A stretch of DNA of 5,463 nt from 2-01-FULL-41-26 sp964587505. GTDB taxonomy: Bacteria > Patescibacteriota > Minisyncoccia > 2-02-FULL-40-12 > GWA2-44-9. Under the pieces are notes generated by a model. The model ran no database searches, was not told where the DNA came from, and saw only the letters and a list, made by a program, of their open reading frames with translations. Positions within the stretch are counted from its first letter, which is position 1, and every line of letters begins with the position of its first letter. A program made the position numbers and the translations under genes. Location of the stretch: positions 1 through 5,463 of the forward strand of contig CAZPLD010000042.1 of assembly GCA_964587505.1 (NCBI GenBank). Reading direction: 5' to 3'. Positions 1 through 5,184 of the stretch are shown here, piece by piece.

Positions 1-58
1 TTTCGATGTGGTTCAGGGCGAAAAGGGCCCGGCCGCCAAGAATGTACAACGAGCTTAA
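1..58 (+). CDS. csp: Cold-shock protein (CspA family), C-terminal end only
   Basis: Only the last 18 codons are present; the gene starts before the window. Reading from base 2, the translation is FDVVQGEKGPAAKNVQRA followed by a TAA stop at 56-58. The run FDVVQGEKGPAA-NV is the typical end of the single cold-shock domain, where the last beta strand closes the OB fold. Proteins of this family are about 65-70 residues long, cytoplasmic, and bind single-stranded RNA or DNA to melt secondary structure. The gene converges on rpoD, and the hairpin at 73-107 would serve as its terminator. The fragment is short, so the family call rests on this one diagnostic tail. Which csp paralogue it is cannot be told. 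Confidence 0.85.
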   Translation, partial: FDVVQGEKGPAAKNVQRA

Positions 59-72
59 TAGGCCTCGATTCT

Positions 73-107
73 AAATCAAAAACCGCCATTCAGGCGGTTT
101 TTGATTT
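73..107. terminator. Bidirectional hairpin terminator between csp and rpoD
   Basis: There is a perfect 15-bp inverted repeat, AAATCAAAAACCGCC at 73-87 and its complement at 93-107, around the 5-base loop ATTCA. The GC-rich core (CCGCC/GGCGG) is flanked by A5 on one side and T5 on the other, so the same hairpin gives a stem plus U-tract whichever strand is transcribed. It starts 15 bases after the csp stop and overlaps the rpoD TAA stop (106-108). It therefore fits as a shared rho-independent terminator for the two convergent genes. Confidence 0.88.
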
Positions 108-1323
108 ATTCGTATCCTTTTAGTTTTCCGAGTTTGTGATGCTGACGGATCTTTTCAAGCGCTTTGGCTTCTATCTGCCTAATACGCTCTCTGGTAACCG
201 TAAACACCTTGCCTACTTCTTCAAGAGTATGGGTCACGCCGTCGCTAAGCCCGAAACGCATATCAAGAATTTTTTGCTCTCTGGGGGTAAGGTCGGCGAT
301 TATTTCGTCAATATAGGTTTTAAGGATTTTACGCGCAGCAGACATTGAAGGCGATATGGAATCTTCGTCCGGAATGAAGCTTTCCAGCGAACTGTCTTCT
401 TCATCGTCTCCGACCGGAGCTTCCAGAGAAATGGTCTCTTGGGAAATTTTTTGGATGTGCCTGACCTTGTCCACTTCCATTCCCATTTCTGAAGCAATTT
501 CTTCGGGCATCGGGTCCCGGCCTAAGTCCTGAACCAGGCGCCTTACCACCTGCTGATATTTATTGATAGTTTCCACCATGTGAACAGGAATACGGATAGT
601 CCTGCCTTGGTCAGCCAAAGCACGAGTAATGGCTTGTCTTATCCACCAAGTAGCGTATGTAGAGAATTTATATCCCTTTTTGTAATCAAATTTCTCTACA
701 GCCTTGAATAAACCGATATTCCCTTCCTGGATGAGGTCGAGCAAGGTCAGATTGGCCGAACGGCCGACATATTTTTTGGCAATAGATACAACCAAACGAA
801 GGTTGGAAACCGCCAGCTTTTGTCTAGCTGATTCGTCGTTTTTCTCTATCTTTTTTGCAAGTTCAACTTCTTCATCACCAGTAAGCAAAGGATAGCGGCC
901 TATTTCTTTCAGATACATCTGGACCGAGTCGGATGCGACGTCGCCGAATTCCGTTTCTATTTTCTTTTTCTCGTCGTATTCTTTGACTTTTTCCTCTTCA
1001 AAAACCCTCCCCGATTCTATAATATTTATGTTTGCCGACTCCAATCTTTCATAAAGAGCTTCCAGTCCCTTGATGTCTTTTTCTATACTCGGAAAAGCGT
1101 TAAGAACTTCGGCTTGAGTTACAAAACCCCTTGATCTTCCTTTTTCAACCAAAGCCAAAACTCCGCTCTCTGAGATAGGGCTTTTCTTTCCGCTTGCTTG
1201 TTTTCCTTTGGGTTTTCTGACAGCTTTCTTTGCTTTCTTATTTTTCTTCGCTTTTTTTGCCTTTTTCTTGGCTTGTTTCCTGACCGGCTTTTTTATTCTC
1301 CTCTTTTTTATTTTTTTCTTCAT
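106..1323 (-). CDS. rpoD: Primary RNA polymerase sigma factor, sigma-70 type
   Basis: This 405-residue protein is the housekeeping sigma factor, which directs core RNA polymerase to -10/-35 promoters. Visible in order are: a lysine-rich tail (residues 1-47); a region 1.1-like segment (about 52-104); region 1.2 (about 132-160, DSVQMYLKEIGRYPLLT); region 2 (about 166-246), with DLIQEGNIGLFKAVEKFD for core binding and TYATWWIRQAITRA for -10 recognition and melting; region 3 (about 247-310); and region 4 (about 330-400), with the -35-binding helix-turn-helix TLEEVGKVFTVTRERIRQIE. It is much shorter than E. coli sigma-70 (613 aa) because the large non-conserved insert after region 1.2 is absent, as in many bacteria. 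The ATG overlaps the dnaG stop as ATGA. A GGGAGA lies about 12 bases upstream, which is a long spacing, so coupling to dnaG translation is likely. The full set of regions including 1.1 argues for the primary rather than an alternative sigma factor. Confidence 0.96.
   Translation of the reverse strand: MKKKIKKRRIKKPVRKQAKKKAKKAKKNKKAKKAVRKPKGKQASGKKSPISESGVLALVEKGRSRGFVTQAEVLNAFPSIEKDIKGLEALYERLESANINIIESGRVFEEEKVKEYDEKKKIETEFGDVASDSVQMYLKEIGRYPLLTGDEEVELAKKIEKNDESARQKLAVSNLRLVVSIAKKYVGRSANLTLLDLIQEGNIGLFKAVEKFDYKKGYKFSTYATWWIRQAITRALADQGRTIRIPVHMVETINKYQQVVRRLVQDLGRDPMPEEIASEMGMEVDKVRHIQKISQETISLEAPVGDDEEDSSLESFIPDEDSISPSMSAARKILKTYIDEIIADLTPREQKILDMRFGLSDGVTHTLEEVGKVFTVTRERIRQIEAKALEKIRQHHKLGKLKGYE
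1183..1323 (-). other. Lysine-rich N-terminal tail of RpoD
   Basis: Of the first 47 residues of the sigma factor, 24 are Lys and 4 are Arg, with no acidic residue. Much of the tail is KK pairs separated by Ala, as in KKAKKAKKNKKAKKA. This resembles histone H1-like or nucleic-acid-binding tails and is presumably disordered. The DNA is correspondingly A-rich on the coding strand, with runs of six to seven A just after the start codon. It precedes the region 1.1-like segment. A role in non-specific DNA contact is inference only. Confidence 0.8.
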
Positions 1324-3017
1324 ATTTTTTGTATTTCTCCCAATCTGTTTAAAATTTTATTCGCCTCTGTAGCCAGCGCCAGTTTTTTGTCTTTATCGCT
1401 TCCGACTCTCATTTCAAATCCTATTTTTTCTAGTCTGGTTCGAAGATGGCGTTCCTCCAGTTTATTTATCAGATTATTAAATTCTATCCTTAACTCTCCT
1501 TCTTTAGAATCTTTCCATAACTCCTGGGATTTCAGATATGCGAATTCCAGTTTATAGCTTTGNNNNNNNNNNNNNNNNNNNNNNNNNNNNNNNNNNNNNN
1601 NNNNNNNNNNNNNNNNNNNNNNNNNNNNNNNNNNNNNNNNNNNNNNNNNNNNNNNNNNNNNNGCTTCAAGATCGTCTTTGGCAACCGCGACATCGGCTTC
1701 TATCGCCTCTTCTTTTGCTCTCAATAAAAATGCCAGCTGGGTCAGCCAATGGGCTTTCTCTACTTGACTGGTCAGTCTCTTCAGAAACGGCGCTAAAACA
1801 GAGATAACATTTTTTTTGCTATCAGCCGAATTGGGGTCAAATCCTACTTTAGCCTTATTGAAATAAAATTCCATAACCGGCTTGGCATTGGCCACCACCT
1901 CAACCCACTTCGAACCGTATTTTTGAATAAAATCCGCTGGGTCTTTACATTCGTTGCCTGCCCCGCCCCAAGCCCGTCCCCTTTCTGAATGACGGTCAGC
2001 GGATAAGCTTGGGGCGGGGTCGTTTATCTCAATAACTTTAATATTAAAATTTTGGCCGAGAGCCAAACCTATCCCTCTTTTGGTGGCTATCGCTCCCGCT
2101 TGGTCCGTATCAAAACAAAAACCCAAATTGGTAGTGTATCTGTGGAGCAATGTTAAGTGGCTGGGAGTCAAAGCTGTTCCGGACGAAGCTACAACGTTTT
2201 TTACGCCCGCTTGATAAGACATTAAAGCGTCCATATTGCCTTCCACCAGAATACATTGGTCGGCCTGCTTTATGTCCATTTTTGCTTTGTTGAGTCCATA
2301 AAGAATCCTCCCCTTGTCATAGATTTTGGTCTGGGGAGTATTAATATATTTGGCAGTTTCTTTATCATCAGACCCGAAAATTCTTCCCGTAAATCCGATA
2401 ACTTGTCCGTTTAAGTCAAAGATGGGAAAGATGATTCTGGAACGAAAACGGTCATAAATGCCGGAGCCGTCGTTTCTTTTGACGGCAAGACCGGCTTCTA
2501 CTATCTCATTTTCGGAATAACCGCAATTTTTCAGAAAAGTCCCTAAAGCATTCCAATCATTAGGGGCAAATCCTAGTCGGAATTCCTGAATAGTGGTGTC
2601 TAATACTCCCCTGTTTTTAAGATATTCCAAAGCGAGTTTTCCCGTATTTGAATAAAATTGTTTTTCAAAAAACTTGGTTGCCGCCTCGCACACTTCATAT
2701 AATTTTGTCTTGTCGTCTTTTACGGCGGGATTGAAAGATTCAAGTTCTATCCCGGCTTTGGCAGCAAGAATTCTTAAGGCCTCGGGAAATTCAACGCCTT
2801 CTATGTCTTGTACAAAACTGAATATATCGCCCCCCTTAGAGCACCCGAAACAATGCCAGACCTGGCGTTCCGGAGATACTACGAAGGAAGGTGTCTTTTC
2901 GTTGTGAAAAGGACAGCGGGCCTTGAAATTCATGCCTGCTTTTTGCAGCTTTAAATACCCGGAGATAACATCAACAACGTCAAGTCTATCCTTAATTTTG
3001 GAGACATTATCTTCCAT
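1320..3017 (-). CDS. dnaG: DNA primase DnaG, with internal assembly gap
   Basis: DnaG makes the RNA primers for lagging-strand and restart synthesis and is recruited by the DnaB helicase. The N-terminal zinc-binding domain is intact, with Cys35, His38, Cys56 and Cys59 in CPFHNEKTPSF and HCFGC. The catalytic core follows: the basic RNA-polymerase subdomain (YDRFRSRIIFPIFD, residues 188-201), then the TOPRIM domain with the acidic motif EGNMD (259-263) and metal-binding DTD (303-305). Residues after about 365 lead to the helicase-binding C-terminal domain, whose last 80 residues are readable after the gap (LEERHLRTRLEKIGFEM). The 100-N gap replaces nominal residues 452-485. Both sides are in one frame, but the true gap length is unknown, so the 565-residue length is provisional. 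An unusual in-frame palindromic insert covers about residues 333-353. The start is the ATG at 3017; no Shine-Dalgarno is visible before it. It is followed by rpoD with a 4-base overlap, a remnant of the classic macromolecular-synthesis order but without rpsU in front. Confidence 0.95.
   Translation of the reverse strand: MEDNVSKIKDRLDVVDVISGYLKLQKAGMNFKARCPFHNEKTPSFVVSPERQVWHCFGCSKGGDIFSFVQDIEGVEFPEALRILAAKAGIELESFNPAVKDDKTKLYEVCEAATKFFEKQFYSNTGKLALEYLKNRGVLDTTIQEFRLGFAPNDWNALGTFLKNCGYSENEIVEAGLAVKRNDGSGIYDRFRSRIIFPIFDLNGQVIGFTGRIFGSDDKETAKYINTPQTKIYDKGRILYGLNKAKMDIKQADQCILVEGNMDALMSYQAGVKNVVASSGTALTPSHLTLLHRYTTNLGFCFDTDQAGAIATKRGIGLALGQNFNIKVIEINDPAPSLSADRHSERGRAWGGAGNECKDPADFIQKYGSKWVEVVANAKPVMEFYFNKAKVGFDPNSADSKKNVISVLAPFLKRLTSQVEKAHWLTQLAFLLRAKEEAIEADVAVAKDDLEXXXXXXXXXXXXXXXXXXXXXXXXXXXXXXXXXXQSYKLEFAYLKSQELWKDSKEGELRIEFNNLINKLEERHLRTRLEKIGFEMRVGSDKDKKLALATEANKILNRLGEIQKI
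1563..1662. other. Scaffold gap of 100 Ns inside dnaG
   Basis: The run is exactly 100 unknown bases, the usual placeholder for a gap of unestimated size. It falls between the catalytic core and the C-terminal helicase-binding domain of DnaG. The number of missing codons, and whether the gene is intact across it, cannot be read here. Confidence 0.99.
1961..2019. repeat. GC-rich palindromic element translated inside dnaG
   Basis: Perfect 13-bp inverted arms, CCCCGCCCCAAGC at 1961-1973 and GCTTGGGGCGGGG at 2007-2019, enclose a 33-base centre. Within the centre a second pair, CCGTC at 1974-1978 and GACGG at 1991-1995, can also pair. The element lies wholly inside dnaG and keeps the frame. It covers residues 333-353, read on the minus strand as DPAPSLSADRHSERGRAWGGA, a low-complexity stretch unlike the surrounding primase sequence. 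It resembles the class of short palindromic elements known to insert in frame into protein genes, such as Rickettsia palindromic elements. No second copy is visible in this window, so that it is a mobile repeat is inference. Confidence 0.75.
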
Positions 3018-3056
3018 TCGCGGAGAGGGTCCCCGAAGTCGCCCGCGAGAGGGCCC
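3018..3056. repeat. GC-rich structured element at the dnaG start
   Basis: A 39-base GC-rich block sits in an otherwise AT-rich leader, directly against the dnaG ATG. It holds a perfect 6-bp inverted repeat (TCGCGG at 3018-3023, CCGCGA at 3043-3048). It also holds two imperfect direct copies of the pattern CGC-GAGAGGG-CCC (3019-3033 and 3044-3056). In the dnaG transcript it would fold where the ribosome-binding site should be. It may be a short repeat element or a translational control structure; the sequence alone does not decide. Confidence 0.5.
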
Positions 3057-3149
3057 AATAAAGAAGTCCTTTTCTTAATGCTTCCGAGAGATTTGCTTCT
3101 TTTTGGGGATACGCGCTGGCGACGAAAAAGGGTCTCTGTTAGACTGTAA

Positions 3150-3177
3150 TTTATAATCCTACCATAAATTCAGCCAA
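3150..3177 (-). promoter_or_regulatory. Candidate sigma-70 promoter for dnaG-rpoD
   Basis: On the minus strand, TTGGCT (3172-3177) and TATAAA (3150-3155) are separated by 16 bases. They fit the -35 and -10 consensus in four of six and five of six positions. The pair lies just beyond the terminator of the upstream lipoprotein gene and would give a leader of roughly 125 bases before the dnaG ATG. No plus-strand gene is nearby that could claim it. The prediction is by eye only. Confidence 0.5.
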
Positions 3178-3201
3178 AAGAAAAGCCCTAATTAGGGCTT
3201 T
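3174..3201 (-). terminator. Rho-independent terminator after the GWxTD lipoprotein gene
   Basis: A perfect 20-bp palindrome, AAAGCCCTAATTAGGGCTTT at 3182-3201, begins within the lipoprotein gene's TAA stop (3200-3202). On the minus strand it is followed by the U-rich run TTCTTTT. The stem GCCCTAA/TTAGGGC with a short effective loop and the U-tract is a standard intrinsic terminator. It separates the envelope genes from dnaG. Confidence 0.85.
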
Positions 3202-4471
3202 ATTGTTTGACAAACTCTTTGTCCCAAGAGTTATATTTTTTAGTCATCAAACCGGGAGTTACATTTTTTATATAAACGCTTACTGAATATTTTCCCGACG
3301 GAATGGCGGCAACTTGTTCGGGGCCAAGAAGGTCAACGACAACAATTATGTCCGGATTCTCAACCAAAGAACTTTTCTTCCCGACTATAACAGACATGCC
3401 TTCCATTACAATTGGCCTGCCTCCATCGTGGTCCTGAAGAACTATTCTGTACTTGAGCGAAAGTTCCAACTGCTCTCCCTTGACTACCCAGTCAAAGTTT
3501 TTCCCGAAACCGATGATGGTAAATCTTTCGCCCAATGAAAGCTCGGCTGGAATCATTGAATTACAACTTTCGCAAGAAGCGAGAATGAAATCGGTTCCGG
3601 CTTTACCAACAAGTTCCGGTGCTTCGCCTGCCACGCGGGCATTTGATCGACCGGCAAGCTCTGATGCCGGTTTGGGAGGCTCAAGAGCTTCTCCCTGTTG
3701 CAAACTTGAGTCACTGGAAAAGTTAATGAGTGCCCAAGCAAATATATTCCCGTTTAGACCGCCCTGCCCGGTTGCTGTTTGAAGCTCCCACAAGACCTGC
3801 TGTACATTAGGCGGACAAGATTGATTGCCGGCGGCGCCAAGGTATGCATAGTCTTTAAACACTGCTATTTCATTGAGCGCTCTACAGGGATCAAACTTAT
3901 ACAAATCTTGCGGAAATAGCTCGAACGACCCTCCGCCGCCTTGCCGATAGAACAGAAAGGCATAGAGTATATTGCCGTTTTCAGGATTGCCGTAGATCCA
4001 GAGCATCAAATCCGCAAACGACCGACCATCGATTATATCCATCGCATTCGGCTCGCCGTGAAGCAAATAAACCTTGGCCATGTCGCCACGGAATCCGCCA
4101 TTTGAACGGAACAATAAGCCAGTTGTACCCGACATTCTGAAAAATATCTCACCGGCGATATTGTCGATACGGTCATCAATCTCATCCTTACGCTCATTTT
4201 CCGGCGTTGAAGGATTGGGGTCTCTGTCAAGCCAGAATTTATCTTGAAAATCTTGACGCTCATCATCGGTCTGAAGTTTATGGAATGCCTCCATTTCCTT
4301 GTCGGAGATTAAACGTTCGTATCGGCTATCAAACTGTAACGGAATATCGGCAGGAATATTGTTGGACTTATCAACAAAAACTGTCGGCTTTCTCATTCCG
4401 CTGGAAGCGCAGCCAACCATAAGCGGAAATAGAAAAACAAGAAAAAGAATAGACGTTTTACTTATTTTCAT
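3200..4471 (-). CDS. GWxTD-domain predicted lipoprotein
   Basis: This is a 423-residue envelope protein. It opens with a lipoprotein-type signal: Lys at 2 and 5, a hydrophobic stretch (about 7-20) and a lipobox-like LMVGC ending at Cys21, the likely acylated residue. Residues about 50-165 match the GWxTD domain layout: ISDKEMEAFHKLQTDDERQDF, then FWLDRDPNPSTPENER, then a segment ending KVYLLHGEP. The namesake motif is degenerate, G-F-R-G-D at 126-130 in place of G-W-x-T-D. The C-terminal part (about 310-423) looks beta-rich, ending GKYSVSVYIKNVTPG, as in the C-terminal halves of this family. Between them is a Pro/Ala/Glu-rich linker (about 255-290) and a CxxC (Cys300, Cys303). The function of GWxTD proteins is not established; they occur in several diderm lineages. 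The start is well supported: AAGGAGGT lies just upstream and the ATG overlaps the end of the preceding gene by 14 bases. It is terminated by the hairpin at 3174-3201. Confidence 0.85.
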   Translation of the reverse strand: MKISKTSILFLVFLFPLMVGCASSGMRKPTVFVDKSNNIPADIPLQFDSRYERLISDKEMEAFHKLQTDDERQDFQDKFWLDRDPNPSTPENERKDEIDDRIDNIAGEIFFRMSGTTGLLFRSNGGFRGDMAKVYLLHGEPNAMDIIDGRSFADLMLWIYGNPENGNILYAFLFYRQGGGGSFELFPQDLYKFDPCRALNEIAVFKDYAYLGAAGNQSCPPNVQQVLWELQTATGQGGLNGNIFAWALINFSSDSSLQQGEALEPPKPASELAGRSNARVAGEAPELVGKAGTDFILASCESCNSMIPAELSLGERFTIIGFGKNFDWVVKGEQLELSLKYRIVLQDHDGGRPIVMEGMSVIVGKKSSLVENPDIIVVVDLLGPEQVAAIPSGKYSVSVYIKNVTPGLMTKKYNSWDKEFVKQ

Positions 4472-5072
4472 TAGCCACCTCCTTGGCCGGGGTCAGAATA
4501 TCATCCTGATCAACCCTAACAATGTGGGTTACACCAGCTAAATAAAACTTAATTCCAACAACAATTCTTTTCTTGGGATTTTCTTTAGACGGTTCCGAAA
4601 AAGGCGAAGTATCTAAATCATAGCCCAAACTGAACATCCAATTCCCGTTCGGTTCCAAAAGCCATACCTGAAAAGGACCGTCTTTGATGTCCCGTCCAGT
4701 TCGCAGGTCACGGACTGTTCGCCATTGAACATAGGCGAAAACATCGGTTGCTTGTTGGACTCGGCCAAGAACTTCTGATTCCTGCTGGTTGTGATATTCC
4801 AAGTTGGACAAATTTGCGTCAGGGTTTCCGGCATTTGAGGTGTCGTTTTCTTTGGCCCGTTCGGAAACAATAGCCACCTGCCGGTAATAAACCTTGACAA
4901 ACTCCCTCGGATCGTCCGGATTTTGGTAAACAACCATCCTGCCGACAAGTCCTGTTTTATAATCGTCAACCCGAAATTCAAGCTCTTTAGGCAAAATTGG
5001 GGTGAAATTTTTTATATCAGGAGGATCGGCTCCAGAACCTGAAAGCAATAAAGCCATCAATACAATAAACAT
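4458..5072 (-). CDS. Putative exported protein of unknown family, 204 aa
   Basis: I do not recognise the family. The protein starts with a short hydrophobic stretch (residues 1-14, MFIVLMALLLSGSG) that could be a signal peptide cut after Ala15, followed by a polar, Asp/Glu/Asn-rich body of about 190 residues with no further membrane segment. Alternating hydrophobic residues in GRMVVYQNP, FVKVYYRQVAIV, VFAYVQWRTV and GPFQVWLLEPNGNWMFSLG suggest a beta-rich periplasmic fold. There is no cysteine, so it is not a lipoprotein. The usual positive charge before the hydrophobic stretch is missing. The ATG has an AGAGG about 5 bases upstream, and the only in-frame codons between it and an upstream TAG include no ATG, GTG or TTG, so this start is the best one. 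It overlaps the GWxTD lipoprotein gene by 14 bases, and its last codons supply that gene's ribosome-binding site. The two products are therefore probably made together and may act together in the envelope. Confidence 0.7.
   Translation of the reverse strand: MFIVLMALLLSGSGADPPDIKNFTPILPKELEFRVDDYKTGLVGRMVVYQNPDDPREFVKVYYRQVAIVSERAKENDTSNAGNPDANLSNLEYHNQQESEVLGRVQQATDVFAYVQWRTVRDLRTGRDIKDGPFQVWLLEPNGNWMFSLGYDLDTSPFSEPSKENPKKRIVVGIKFYLAGVTHIVRVDQDDILTPAKEVANENK
4471..4485 (-). promoter_or_regulatory. Strong ribosome-binding site for the GWxTD gene, inside the upstream gene
   Basis: On the minus strand, AAGGAGGT lies five bases before the ATG of the lipoprotein gene. It is coded by the Lys-Glu-Val codons near the end of the 204-residue protein. 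It fixes the start of the lipoprotein and, with the 14-base overlap, points to translational coupling. Confidence 0.8.
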
Positions 5073-5125
5073 GAATACCTCTTTTAAAGGAACATGTACC
5101 TGTCTGAAACTATATGCCTATTTAA

Positions 5126-5154
5126 TAAAAAACAAAAGCCCCCTACCTGGGGGC
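5126..5154 (-). terminator. Rho-independent terminator after the outer-membrane protein gene
   Basis: On the minus strand a 6-bp GC stem, GCCCCC/GGGGGC (5138-5143 and 5149-5154), with a 5-base loop AGGTA is followed by TTTTGTTTTTT. It lies about 30 bases after the stop of the beta-barrel gene and before the 204-residue gene, so these two genes may be separate transcription units or joined only by read-through. Confidence 0.88.
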
Positions 5155-5160
5155 AAATTT

Positions 5161-5181
5161 TTTACAAGTCAGACTTGTAAA
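5161..5181. repeat. 21-bp near-perfect palindrome after the barrel gene stop
   Basis: TTTACAAGTC at 5161-5170 and GACTTGTAAA at 5172-5181 are perfect 10-base complements around a single central base. It lies between the double stop of the barrel gene and the GC-rich terminator stem. It could be an upstream part of the termination region, a processing or stability hairpin, or a dimeric protein-binding site. Confidence 0.65.
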
Positions 5182-5184
5182 TTA

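Noticed and set aside
1198..1557. Plus-strand open frame of 119 codons, Phe/Leu-rich, opposite the rpoD start and dnaG end
   Set aside because: It is antisense to two well-supported genes. Its Phe/Leu richness is the mirror of the Lys-rich rpoD N-terminus, and no domain or ribosome-binding site supports it.
1961..2019. Palindrome in dnaG as an intragenic terminator or as a frame-breaking insertion
   Set aside because: On the minus strand the stem is not followed by a U-tract, and the frame stays open through it with primase motifs on both sides.
3152..3157. Plus-strand TATAAT as a promoter
   Set aside because: No convincing -35 lies upstream and no plus-strand gene follows. The minus-strand reading of the same AT-rich site fits the dnaG promoter.
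3453..3782. Plus-strand open frame of 109 codons within the lipoprotein gene
   Set aside because: It lies wholly opposite a gene with a clear signal, domain and ribosome-binding site, and has no recognisable protein features.
4613..4981. Minus-strand open frame of 122 codons inside the 204-residue gene
   Set aside because: It is a shadow in another frame. The 204-residue frame has the better ribosome-binding site, a hydrophobic N-terminus and coupling to the next gene.
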